A stretch of DNA of 64,000 nucleotides, taken from NCBI GenBank assembly GCA_027627225.1, contig CM051032.1, positions 66,743,045 to 66,807,044 on the forward strand, written 5' to 3'. The notes under the pieces were generated by a model. That model did not search any database, had not been told where the DNA came from, and saw nothing but the letters and a program-made list of their open reading frames with translations. Shown in pieces: positions 23,801 through 33,953 of this stretch (positions are counted from its first letter, which is position 1; every line of letters begins with the position of its first letter). The DNA is from Congeria kusceri. Taxonomy: Eukaryota > Mollusca > Bivalvia > Myida > Dreissenidae. The position numbers and the translations under genes were made by a program.

Positions 23801-26800
23801 TTAATTTCGTATTACGACTATTAGGCCAAAGTTTCATTGTTTTAATTGACTATACAAAGCTTTTCTGACTCTTACCACAATTCTACGCATGTATTCTTTG
23901 AGTGGATGAGTTTTGTTAGCGTGTTGCATCTTTCTGTGCATGACCTACTTGTATTTACTCAATGCTTGTATTTAACCAAGACCGGGACAAAGGTTGCGCG
24001 AAGGTCCAGTGTCTGCTGTTGTAACTAAAATCACTTTATTTCGTTGTAGGTATATTTACACTTACGACAATAATTCTGTGCGCGGTTCGAGCTCTGAAGG
24101 CCCCTGACGGATCCCTTGAGTGGTCCTTCGGGATGCTCTTGTTGACGTTGTCCTTTGAAATTCTTTGCCTCTGTATCGTGATATTCAATGTATATAAAAA
24201 TCGCCTGCTAGGAAAGTCCATGAAAAGGACGCGGGATCTGGTCATCATGGAAACAAACTCTGTCGATGATAATCCGTACAGTTACGTGAACCAAACCTTT
24301 ACAGTGGTCGATCTGCATTTGGATGATTCTGCGTTTTAAAAACCGAATTTATACTAGTATGCTTGGACTCTTCTTCATTTGCTGTATCCAAGTGTAAAGG
24401 CGGGCAAAAAGAATCAGGGGTCCTGGGAAAATGTGCAAATCAAGAGCCCTGTCTCATTATGTGTCAACATTGTGGTGTTTCCAAACATCGCACATACACA
24501 GTGAACTTTTGTTTGACGTTCCTTAGTGGTTGCCTTGAGAACGCCATGGACAAACAATGTATATACTGCTGGAAGAACGTCATGATATGTAAAAATGCAA
24601 ACATTCAGAGTTCCCAACACGGCTAGTGTGGATAAATTAAATATCTGATAAAACCATACCAGCATTCTATATGTTGTGATGCATATGTTCGACAATCGTT
24701 TGTGCTATTGCAGATGAGTTCAATAATAATTCAACAAAATAAAACTTTATCAGTTTATCCATATGTTAGGTATCTTTTATTCGTGAAAACGACGTATTTT
24801 TTCGTGGTGCGTCTGGAACGCTTGTGTTACATGTTTTCACTTGTTAGCACTTCAAAAGACTTTTTAGTTCTAGCAAGGCTATGCACGTATTATTTATGCA
24901 CTCACACCGAATAACCACTTAATTACGACACCGATAACTTATTGTGACGTTTCAGTTACAATTAAATGAAAGATTTAACTTTTAATAAACAGTATTTACT
25001 TGTTTGTGTCTATTAAATATATATTACATGTACATGAATCAATTTCATTGTTTGAAATGTAATTTGTGTCACGTATGTGCGTTTTTCCCTAAATAGAAAG
25101 ATATCTGAAACTCGTATATTCTGCAATGTGTATACAATTGTAAAAATCATTTCAATTGGTATTTAATACCATAGCGGAAAACAAAAGATATACGGGAAAC
25201 GTATAACGGTTCAAACTCATAGGCTTTGATCACATTTTTACAAACCAAATCCATATAGCAACACATTTATTTCAAAGACAGTAATCTGCATTTAGACATT
25301 ATCAATGACCTAAATGATACAACTCAGTAAGTCTTTGTAAGTAAATACAACCCCTCGAAGGTTCCCGTCATGTTTAAATTTTAATTGGTTTGCAATTTTG
25401 TAAAAGAGGTAAATCTCACGTTTTCCTGACCTTTGTCGTTTTAGGTACAATAACTGCCATTGGGATGGGGGGTTTCCGAAATGAAATTAAGTTCTATTAC
25501 CGAGGCGAGTTTTCGATGGGGATGTCCTTCGGCTTGGCGGCCGTAGCTTGCACCATGGAGTATGTATGCAGTGTATTTGTATGTGTCGTGCACGTGCGAA
25601 CCACGCCCCTTTCACACAGTGTATGATACGTGGACACGGCCTTAGACTGCGTAAGAAATTTTAAAACAAATAGCAACACAAGCATAATCAAGAACACGTA
25701 TTGCATTAATGTATCAAAAACATATCTGCATGTTCGTTCACATCGCTACTTTTCCGTATTTGAAATTTGTTTGTTTTTGCCACAATTACTAGTATTCGTT
25801 AGTGCTGCAATGTACTGCCATAAGGTATTGAATGTTAGTGCTGCAATGTACTGCAATAAGGTATTGAATGTTAGTGCTGCAATGTACTGCAATAAGGTAT
25901 TGAATGTTAGTGCTGCAATGTAATGCAATAAGGTATTGAATGTTAGTGCTGCAATGTACTGCAATAAGGTATTGAATGTTAGTGCTGCAATGCACTGCCA
26001 TAAGGTATTGACTGTTAGTGCTGCAATGTACTGCAATAAGGTATTGAATGTTAGTGCTGTAATGTACTGCCATAAGGTATTGAATGTTAGTGCTGCAATG
26101 TACTGCCATAAGGTATTGAATGTTAGTGATGCAATGTACTGCAATAAGGTATTGAATGTTAGTGCTGCAATGTACTGCAATAAGGTATTGAATGTTAGTG
26201 CTGCAATGTACTGCAATAAGGTATTGAATGTTAGTGCTGCAATGTACTGCAATAAGGTATTGAATGTTACTCTTGTTGGCAGTAGAGAAAGTATTATTTT
26301 AGTTGTGTCCGTATAGTCTTTCAGTATATATGCATTTATTTTACCTTCTTATTAAATGTAAACTTGCATTTACGTCTGCACATTATGAAATGTCATCCAC
26401 TTAAATGCTCTTTTCGTTTTATATTTTCATATATCAGCAACAGATATTTGTATAAATATTGTGATTATTATTTTTCGCATACATAATAGTATGTCCGGAA
26501 TGCATTTTTGTTATCGTCTGTATAAAGCTGCGTACCTGGAAAAATACAACGCGTTTCATACACTTTTTTCTGTACAACTTGAAACGCATGTTTTTAATAA
26601 TTTGCTGTATTTGAACTCACTGTCTACTAGTTTACGAATTCGGAAACAAATATATAATCCGTTTGAATTAGAAATACAAGGAGATCATTAACTTATTGAA
26701 ACATCAAGACTAAATGTTTCTCAGTTATGTGTGCTTAAGTAAATACATTAATATCAACCGTTACCTTTAATTTAAAACAACATTAAAATTATTTTCGAAG

Positions 26801-29800
26801 TTCAATATATCAAAAGCTATCTTTATTTAAAAATAACATTAAAATTCGTTTCAAAGTTCAGTTACTTACGAATTGAAATGCTGTACATTTTAAAACTTAA
26901 CCCAAATTAATGTAATTAACATTATGTGTCTCTATTTAAGTTCCTGTGCAATTGTGTGTTACTTATACAATGTTCGTTAATATCAAGAAAGTTGTGCGCC
27001 TATGTAGTTATGTTGCCATGCATTGTCGATCTTATAGTAATATGATATCGTTACTCGTGTTTATTTAGTGTATAATAAAAGTTTCATATTTCATGAGTTT
27101 GTTGTTGTGTATGAAAGAATTAAGTCAATACAATTATCGTTAGCAAAATTAGAGTACTCAAGTTGGAAACTTCATTAATGTTGAATAAGAACACAATCAC
27201 GTTTCACACATGTGTGTCAGAAGTTATATAACTAGAGAATAGTTTTGCAAAGTTTGATTTAATATAAAAATGCGCTAACAGTCAAGTCAAACTGATATTA
27301 ATATTTAACAACTTAAAAAGAAAATTGTTTCAAATTTAAATATATGTTCGCATATGCATTCGCTCTGGCTCAGGCCGAAAAAAAGTGTGTTTCGGGCAAC
27401 GGTCTCAAAAAAGTAAGGTAGGGTTGGGATTGCGTGTTTTATTAAACTTAAAGACACATTTCGGTCGAAAACATTTAAAATTATTTAAAATCTGACAAAT
27501 ACGAATTTCACGGAAAACAGTCGTCGCTAAAAACTTTTGGGTCTGGGGGTTTTCTCTAGGTAGGGTCGGGTGACCGAAACACATAATTTTTTCTGGACCC
27601 CAGCAATTTGCTTTACTACAGGCGGTTTTTGTAACATAAGGGAAGTGCTAACCTTTCGCAGAAGTATGCAGATTCCAATTTCGCTGGCTATATCTTGTAC
27701 GAATTGAAATATACTCGTACATATGTATTAACAAATACAACATGCTTGTTGTTTAGGATTTCCATTGTTTAAGTCCAACCAACGTGTGTTTCCCAGCTAG
27801 TTAAAAGCACTGATAGCCCGAAAGATGCTATAGTTTCTCCATCGCGCATGAACAGTACAATGCAATATATGATTTCATGCCGTATTAATGTGACCAGTGT
27901 TATGGTAATTTATTTAGTTGTGAAAATAGTATTTAGTATTTACATAATAAATAGTTGATATACCATAAGAACTAGTATACAGACAGTGGGCAGCTGCTTG
28001 TGCGAATTTGCTAACCTTTAGTGATACTAACACAAAATTCACTGCGTTTGAACGTTTAACAAAAAAATCTCTCTATTCATTGTAGCATTCTGCCATTTTC
28101 TTGTGCTGATCATGTACGGATCAGAAGTCCAAACGGTCCCGGACTCCTCCGTGAAAGGATCGTTCGGAATCGTCATCATCTGTTTCTTCCTAGATCTCAC
28201 CATACCAATAATCATTCAAGTTGACAAAGCGAAGTCGTTTCCTCTTGAAAATGTGTTTATACGTATTGGTCTTAGAAAAAGAGCTGCCCCGGGATCGCAC
28301 CCTGAAGCAGGCACGTCGCGTGCAAGTTCTAGTGGAGTGCCACCTCGTCGCCATCCAAATGTGTCCATGATTCCTACTATAAGTATTGACGACAAGTCAC
28401 AGCCTATGCGAACATCTATTACGTCATTAACGGAAACAGAGACGTTTAGAAAGTTTGGTTTCTATGAAAATCCTAATGTAAATCCGTCCACTGCGTCATT
28501 AGCCAGTTTTGATTCTATAAATGCACGCACGACGGCCTATGTGAACAAGTCGTATATGACCGACAGATCGTCTATAGAAAGTGGTGTTTAGTGTTCATAC
28601 TATCCATCTTTAGCATGATGGAAATGAGTGAGACGAATGTTCCATATTATAACGCAGCAACAGAATTAAAATGCAACGTATTTATAGACGGGATAGTGTG
28701 TGCCATTGTAAAATTCTCCCCAGCTATTGTTAGAGGAATAATGTATATTCATAGCTTCAGGGAGTACATCATAAGCATTGTTACATTATATTTTATGTTA
28801 CTAGGTTAACAGTGAATCGAGTGATAACCAAGTGTACTGATTGGTTAATCCCCTAGTTAATTAAAATATGAAACAAACATGTACAGATGTTTGTGGAAAT
28901 GTCTATTGTTCTAGCAAATGTGGAAATAATACAAATGATTATGTTTTAATGCATACGTTTGTTTGTGTTCTTGTATTTGTTGGTACCGTGTTGTCATACT
29001 TGCAAGGTATACACGATTTACAATGGAGGATTAGATACTCACTTTTCATACTTCTCGTACACACATAATGTGTTCATAAATGTTGTGTTATGAATGCGTT
29101 ATTGAAAACTGGAATATGTAGTAGCATAGCACATATTTGTTTGTCTGATTTATATTTAATTATCTTTTGATTTTTCTCATGTTTTGAATGTTCGCAGAGC
29201 TTTTTTAAGCATTCTGTTATTGTTGTGAATAATGCTTTAGCAATTTGTTTGGACATTAAAAAATAATTTAGTTAAATTAACCGGAAATAAATAACAAATG
29301 AATTTAATAAGTGTTTTCTAATAGGACTAGAAAGGGTATATATTATTTTAATGGCTGGTACATATGGTAAACATAAATGGCATGTAAACTTCTCAAAAGG
29401 CAGATATATATGGCATGTAAGATGCATGTATCAACATTTATTAAGCTGCGAGACATGTTCAGTGTATTTTGCGACCATTGCAGTATGGTGACATTAGAAA
29501 ATATGTATGCGCATTTATTAGTATGTGTTCTGACTTTTCTTTGTGTATATTACCAACATTGTTGCCACATTTAAGTTTAATCATAAACATTTTTTTCGTA
29601 ACTTGCTATCACATATTTTTAATGCCCTCTTACTGGTTGGTAAAGATATATGTATTTATGCGATGTGCTAAAGGAATATTTATTAAATTGTGTTAAACAA
29701 TTTATAGTCTTATGCATCTGTAGAATTGTTTTTTATGAATCGGTATGATTAAGATTACGATTATGACAGTACACATATGATTGTTTTAACAATAATAATA

Positions 29801-31854
29801 ATGATAATAATAATAATTATAATAAGTGGAATAATAATGGTGTCTGTCGTTTGTGTTTTTATTGTACTGTTTGCATTATCGTTGTTCATCGGCTAATAAA
29901 CAACGATGTGGAGTTCTGATGCGATGGAATTAAACCACGAAGGCGTTTGGCCGAGTGGTTTAATATACCGCATCAGAACAACAAATCGTTGTTTATAAGC
30001 CGATAAACAACGATAATGTGAAATTTATTTAGATTCTAAAATAATCTGACCACATTTTCTGCCATTTCAATGCGAACTATATTTTAAAGCTTCGGAACTA
30101 TTTTTCGGGTTATTTATTGGTAGTTTAACAACGGCGAAGTTTGTTCTTTGTCTATAGAAAACTCTACGTGTGTGTCATGTTACTGTTGTGTGTTAGTGTG
30201 TGTGTTTTATTTATGTTTTGAGAATACGTCATGCTACTGAAAGGTTTCATTTAGTAAGTATTCATTACATAGTATGTGCTATCAATTTAATTGAATTCCA
30301 TTTCAGTGCAATGATTTCCATAAGCGTTTTCGTAAAATCATGTAATAATTGAAATTCATTTTTTCGTTCAAATACGTTATTTATGTATATAATTTTATAC
30401 TCCTGTCGTCATTTATTTAAAATGATATCATGATTTTTTTTTATTATAATGCGATTGTTCTTATAAAGTTATATAATAACAAGCATGCCTTCTCCATGCG
30501 GCAACATTAATTATACTAGTAAATTATTCCGAACAATTATTACTGTCATTTTTATTCCGAATGTGCTGCAAATCTTCCAGTCGAACTGTATTTTTCCTTA
30601 TAACATGCGAACTCCAACCTTCGATTTTTCATTGACGTCGTAATTCATTGTGTAATAAAACATAAAATGCTTGTTTTTAATATACTGTTACAGTGTTGTA
30701 TTCGATCGTTGCCTGTTTGTTTTAATTGCATTGTCATTAGAATAACATGTTGTTGTTTTTCTTATAAAATGTCTTACCGTCGTCTGAGTCCTGTAGTCAT
30801 TTTATGTCCCTATGTGTTAGGTTTATTGTACATATTACATATCTCTATCGCATAACGCGTGCTTTACATAAAAAAATTCAGTCATATCATGTCATTGCAT
30901 GCACGCTGAAACAATTAATAACCGATACAATTATTCAACACTGAGCTAATCACACTAAAGGCTTGTTTTTAATACCAGTTGCTATATTAGGTGGAATAGG
31001 TGCAATACTAAAAACACTTCTATAGCTATTCTTACACTTAATCCTGAATGTAAACAGATACACGTATTAGCCTCCAGTAAACAAAAAGACACAACAGAAA
31101 AAATAACACAAAGTTATTACGCATTAAAAATTAGTTTCACAGACAGCATCTACATGTATTTAGGTATTTTGTCTTACATTTTATATGTATATATTTATTA
31201 AAGTTTTAGAGTCAGCGTAAAACACGTCCCCAATGTACTACCGACACTATGTCTAATACATTCACGAATTATGCCCTGGTTATTTCGGAACGCTCGCCGC
31301 ACCCTCTAACAGAAGTTAAAAAGACAGAAGTAAACTCGATACACGCGCACCTTTGCGATTTTAATTTCACAATACGTTAAGAATAATATTTCACAGTGTC
31401 TGTCTTTGAAGCCTTACCATGTATGTTTTCAGTTCTATTTCAACTCATCACGCTGATCGTCTACAGACAAGGAATAAAATCCCACCAAGCTGAGGTCCGG
31501 TTTGGGTCAGCCTTCGGTTTCACCATTTTCGCCTTGCTGATTGAGATTTGTATGCCTTGGGTGATTGGAATGGCGATCTGCAAAAGGTACCACATAGACC
31601 AGCTTCGTCTAGTTAATATGATGAAACTTTGCGGATGTAGTACCCAGCGTGAGTCGTACAGCACGCTGACAACGAGGTCGGGAACCATAGGCAATGTTTC
31701 TACAATCGAACGCGAATCTATGGAAACGTCAGTGACGTCATTGTCTGAAGAAGAGACGTTTCACCGTTTTGCATACACAGACAGAGTCCTTCCTCATAAT
31801 AGTTATCTTGGACCAGAAGGACACGTTGGAAATGCAGTAGAGAGTATGGTCTAA
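17570..31854 (+). CDS. claudin/PMP22-family protein with four alternative terminal exons
   Basis: Constant exons 17570-17801 and 21664-21822 encode residues 1-130. Four downstream exons follow: A 24050-24339, B 25445-25626, C 28086-28591, D 31433-31854. Each starts after an AG in phase 1, like the exon 2 donor (GCAG|GTAACA), and each contains its own stop, so they are alternative terminal exons. Predicted isoforms are 226 (A), 190 (B), 298 (C) and 270 (D) residues. The shared part gives TM1, the W-GLW-C-C first loop typical of claudins, TM2 and the start of TM3. The terminal exon gives the rest of TM3, loop 2, TM4 and the tail. Claudin-family proteins build junctional barriers or channels, or act as ion-channel subunits; which applies here is unknown. 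Intron 1 contains a TATGCCCCC repeat and a hAT-like element. Confidence 0.85.
17926..18377. repeat. TATGCCCCC-ended dispersed repeat
   Basis: It starts TATGCCCCCGCAAAGTGGG and ends GTGGGGGCATA, forming short inverted termini. Inside, two related modules contain CGCTCAAACTTTCACAGC and AATTATGGCTCTTTTTTC. The same type of ends occur at 42349-42883. It lies in intron 1 of the claudin-like gene. Confidence 0.65.
18378..19027. other. intron 1, pyrimidine-rich stretch
   Basis: T-rich intronic sequence between the TATGCCCCC repeat and the hAT-like element. Nothing further was recognised. Confidence 0.4.
19036..20529. mobile_element. non-autonomous hAT-like element, 1.5 kb
   Basis: The ends TAGGGATGCATTGGATACCC and (reverse complement of the right end) TAGGGATGCAACGGGTAGC form imperfect terminal inverted repeats. 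They are flanked by near-identical 8-bp direct repeats, CTGACTAC (19028-19035) and CTAACTAC (20530-20537). An 8-bp duplication is the hAT hallmark. Subterminal ACCCGACCCGACCCG blocks lie at the right end. No transposase frame is present. It lies in intron 1 of the claudin-like gene. Confidence 0.72.
20538..21663. other. intron 1, 3' part
   Basis: AT-rich intronic sequence; nothing recognisable beyond the acceptor at 21653-21663 (ATCTTTACTTTCAG). Confidence 0.4.
21664..21822 (+). CDS. claudin-like gene, constant exon 2 (TM2, start of TM3)
   Basis: Residues 78-130 begin GSDWHTGSQIMMTLALVILF; about 87-109 form TM2, followed by a basic cytoplasmic turn (HRFQKYKSK) and the first half of TM3 (LVGFVIGLSVSA). 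The exon is 159 bp, phase 1 at both ends (ACTTTCAG| and GCAG|GTAACA). Its phase-1 donor fits all four downstream terminal exons, so the splice falls in the middle of TM3. Confidence 0.85.
22212..22429. mobile_element. small inverted-repeat element (MITE-like)
   Basis: GACCACCTCATTTCGAG at 22212-22228 is mirrored by CTCGAAATGAGGTGGTC ending at 22429, about 218 bp end to end. No clear target duplication is seen. An A-box-like word TGGTCCAGTGG lies inside. It is located between constant exon 2 and terminal exon A. Confidence 0.55.
22430..24049. other. intronic region before terminal exon A
   Basis: AT-rich, no exon recognised. A two-unit TTAGGG-like word at about 23180-23194 is too short to mean anything. 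The acceptor for exon A is the pyrimidine-rich CACTTTATTTCGTTGTAG ending at 24049. Confidence 0.4.
24050..24339 (+). CDS. claudin-like gene, alternative terminal exon A
   Basis: Phase-1 entry; the junction codon is Gly. It completes TM3 (IFTLTTIILCAVRAL), a short loop 2 (KAPDGSLEW) and TM4 (SFGMLLLTLSFEILCLCIVI), then a basic stop-transfer (YKNRLLGKSMKRTR) and a 40-residue tail. The tail ends DDSAF, a possible class I PDZ ligand (Ser at -2, Phe at 0). The SFG-x8-E motif of TM4 is shared in position with exons B and D and, with Asp instead of Glu, with C. An AATAAA lies at 24738-24743, about 400 bp past the stop. Confidence 0.82.
24340..25444. other. exon A 3' UTR and spacer before exon B
   Basis: It includes the AATAAA at 24738-24743. 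The remainder is AT-rich with nothing recognised. The acceptor for exon B, TTTCCTGACCTTTGTCGTTTTAG, has a strong pyrimidine tract and ends at 25444. Confidence 0.4.
25445..25626 (+). CDS. claudin-like gene, alternative terminal exon B
   Basis: Phase-1 entry with Gly at the junction. TM3 is shorter and glycine-rich (TITAIGMGGF), loop 2 is RNEIKFYYRGEFSM, TM4 is MSFGLAAVACTMEYVCSVFV, and the frame stops after only about 14 more residues (TTPLSHSV). The motif SFG-x8-E and a Cys three residues later line up with exon A. A good donor-like site (GGA|GTATGT at 25559) lies within TM4, but no compatible phase-2 exon was found downstream, and the hydrophobic run continues past it; I therefore read B as terminal. 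The missing tail makes it the odd member of the set. Confidence 0.65.
25798..26265. repeat. 36-bp minisatellite, about 13 copies
   Basis: Thirteen head-to-tail copies of a 36-bp unit (GTTAGTGCTGCAATGTACTG then C-ATAAGGTATTGAAT) with scattered point changes. Because 36 is a multiple of three, long frames open on both strands (VSAAMYCNKVLN on plus, LQYIAALTFNTL on minus). These are artefacts of the period, not genes. It lies between terminal exons B and C. Confidence 0.95.
26270..28085. other. spacer before terminal exon C
   Basis: AT-rich with no exon recognised; contains the dispersed repeat at 27376-27600. The acceptor of exon C is TCTCTATTCATTGTAG, ending at 28085. Confidence 0.4.
27376..27600. 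repeat. dispersed repeat, uninterrupted copy
   Basis: It shares GTGTTTCGGGCAACGGTCT, TAGGTAGGGT-GGGATTG, AATCTGAC-AATAC-AATTTCA and ACATAATTTTTT with the copy at 47276-48890. In that copy a 1.4-kb insertion separates the halves; this copy shows the uninterrupted state. Confidence 0.75.
28086..28591 (+). CDS. claudin-like gene, alternative terminal exon C
   Basis: Phase-1 entry, junction codon GCA (Ala). TM3 completes as FCHFLVLIMYG, loop 2 as SEVQTVPDSSVKG, TM4 as SFGIVIICFFLDLTIPIII. A tail of more than 110 residues follows (KAKSFPLENVFIRIGLRKR, a Ser/Pro-rich stretch, then TSITSLTETETFRKFGF). The last residues, IESGV, fit a class I PDZ ligand. The segment T-S-[IV]-T-S-L-x-E-x-E-T-F-x-[KR]-F is shared with exon D, showing that C and D are duplicates. 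TM4 has Asp where A, B and D have Glu. Confidence 0.82.
28592..31432. other. exon C 3' UTR and spacer before exon D
   Basis: Very AT-rich, with an AATAAA at 29286-29291 about 700 bp after the exon C stop. It holds an (AAT)n microsatellite at about 29788-29840 and an inverted-repeat element at 29874-30165. No further terminal exon was recognised. Confidence 0.4.
29874..30165. mobile_element. CGTTGTTTATC-type inverted-repeat element, copy 1
   Basis: 29874-30018 is a long near-palindrome: CATTATCGTTGTTCATCGGC on the left, GCCGATAAACAACGATAATG on the right, arms of about 65 nt. Each arm itself holds a small hairpin. A second conserved block lies at 30103-30165 (GGTAGTTTAACAACGGCGAA, TTTGTTCTTTGTCTATAGAA). 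The same two blocks in the same order recur at 43343-43670 and 63351-63590. Confidence 0.65.
31433..31854 (+). CDS. claudin-like gene, alternative terminal exon D
   Basis: I place the acceptor at ATGTTTTCAG (ends 31432), where entry is phase 1 (junction GTT, Val) and TM3 length matches exons A and C. An upstream AG at 31395-31396 is also in phase and would add 12 residues. TM3 completes as LFQLITLIVYRQG, loop 2 KSHQAEVRFG, TM4 SAFGFTIFALLIEICMPWVI. The tail (CGCSTQRESYSTLTTR) continues with METSVTSLSEEETFHRF, the counterpart of the exon C tail motif. It ends VESMV, again a class I PDZ-type end. AFG-x8-E aligns with the TM4 motif of A and B. Confidence 0.8.
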
Positions 31855-33953
31855 ATATAATGATAGACTATTGAGTGTTATAAAGTTTGTTGGTTGCGTT
31901 GGTTATTAAAACGTATATTTCAATATAGTGCACATAAAAAGAACAGATTATCTTGTCGTCGTCACTGTCATAAATGTTATGTGAAATCCCTCGACATGAA
32001 TACTTTAGTATTTGACTTTGTGATAATATTGCATTGTTCATAGTCTCATTTGTCGTGTGAAATACAAGCATTTGATCATAATTATGAAGTGCATTTAATA
32101 TCTTATATGGTATTCAAATTCAGGTTTGGTAAAAAAAATGCTGAATATTCAAACTACATTGTATTTTGAAAGCGAATATTTTCACCTCATACATAAATGT
32201 AAGTTAAAGCTGTATACTAATAATTAAGTTGCACTATGAGTCGCGCTCGTTAAATAACATTAGCAAAGACTTTGCAAAGTATTTTCAAAGACTTACATTT
32301 ATTTATTTCAGCAAACAACGAACTTAAAACAGGAACCTTAATGACATTGCACTTGAAGGCATTGAAATTAAGGTTGATTTGTTTTAAGCTCCACTGGCCA
32401 AAGGGTAGCTAGCTTGTATCATCCGTTCTTCCGTCGTTCGTGCGTCCGTAAACGTTTTCTTTTGCATATTGATGTTCGGGCTGCATATATTTTAACCAAA
32501 AGTGTCATTTTAACCTACTTAACAATTAAGCCCTTGCCCTAACAGCAGTAATGGTATTTTTATTGTTATTCATACTAACAATAGTCAATATTTTGAAACC
32601 TTATGTTACAGTAGTAACGCGTGCATCATTAATGTAATTGTTAATGCCGCCATCCATTATTATTTCCAATACAAGACCCACAACGATAGGTTAAAATTCT
32701 CTAGGAATGTTTTAATTTGCAAGTAGCCCAGTGGGATACCAGAATTTGTTATTGGTATCCCGATACTTGGTTTTACATAAATCACACAGTTCGTATGAAG
32801 ACACATACAATAACTTTCAAATTATTTCAAATTATTTCACAAATGTGAAAACTCTTTTTAAAGTCTTCTGGGTGATAAGAAAATCCTTTGTATAATTAAC
32901 ACATATATTTTTATAGAATAATGAATTCTTAATCCGGATTCACTTGACATTATATATATATAATGTCAAGTGAATCCGGATTAAGAATTCATTATTCTTA
33001 ATCCGGATTCACTTGACATTATATATACATATATATATATATAATGTCAAGTGAATCCGGATTAAGAATTCAATATAAAACAAAACGAAATTGCATTTAT
33101 TTGCAAAATGCCGACCGGTTTGGCGAAGCTCATTATATCATATTTCAAAATAAATGCAATTTGTTTAACCCATGCGACGTGTTTTCAGTATATATATATA
33201 TAATATTCAAGTACACAATAAACAATAATAAATTAAACATTAAACAATAATAAATACAGAGAATTAAAACAGCTTTCATAGACCGGTGGGCTCGTGATTT
33301 GAAATTATAGTAGCCCAATTACATGCCTTGTTTGCCTTTCAAACTCAAAATGTATCTTGAACTCAATTCCAGTGTTAACAAATTCCGTGTCTATCAATAG
33401 CTAGCATCATTTAGTAACCATCATAATGGTGTGTTGGTCGACGCCAGGTCAGATACAGTTCGTATTTGTTTCCGTAACAGGACCACAGTGGAAATAAGAG
33501 TTTCCTTTTAACTATTTGTGTGTAATCCTAAGCAAACAATGTTGACTAGCACAGACATTGGAATCCATACAGATATTTATTTGATTACTTGCATATTGTG
33601 ATGCATTGTGCCATGTGATTATACATCTTCTTTTGAATCTATAATTCGTTGTTGTTCTTGTTAACTTACACAAACGACCTTCCAGAACCTAGCTATTGAT
33701 TTATTGCAGCTATGTACAATGCATATAATTAGCAATTTCAGCATCCCCTTACCGCTGTAGAAGAAAGACATGGTTACATTCTCCCGTCTAATGCTATATG
33801 GTATACATGCCATGTGGACGGTCGGATTAAAAATAATCACCAAGAACAAAATTCGTCGGTTCTCCATCTGTATTACTTCCAGCTGGGTATTATTCGACGC
33901 TCACGTTTTCATCTCCACTAATTTCTGGTACATCTACACGGCGAATCACTCTC
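31855..33953. other. exon D 3' region and intergenic DNA
   Basis: No exon is supported. It contains a fragment of a CCGTCGTTCGTGCGTCCGT-type repeat at about 32385-32460 and the paired palindromes at 32916-33069. A signal-peptide-like minus frame at 33867-33755 was considered and rejected. Confidence 0.4.
32916..33069. repeat. two adjacent long palindromes
   Basis: 32916-32997 is an 82-bp perfect palindrome centred on (TA)n; its half-arm is TTAATCCGGATTCACTTGAC. It overlaps a second palindrome (about 32994-33069) with the same arm around a longer (TA)n core. The word TAATCCGGATTCACTTGACA therefore occurs four times in alternating orientation. Such sequences can extrude cruciforms and are often unstable or misassembled. 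Confidence 0.9.

Noticed and set aside
25630..26316. Long open frames on both strands
   Set aside because: They are products of the 36-bp minisatellite period, which is divisible by three.
31397..31432. Upstream acceptor for exon D (after TTTCACAG)
   Set aside because: It is in phase but would lengthen TM3 beyond the other three exons; the AG at 31431-31432 fits better. Not excluded.
33755..33867. Minus-strand signal-peptide-like exon (MENRRILFLVIIFNPTVHM, donor GCG|GTAAGG)
   Set aside because: No partner exon was found, and it lies downstream of the stop of the small two-exon gene.
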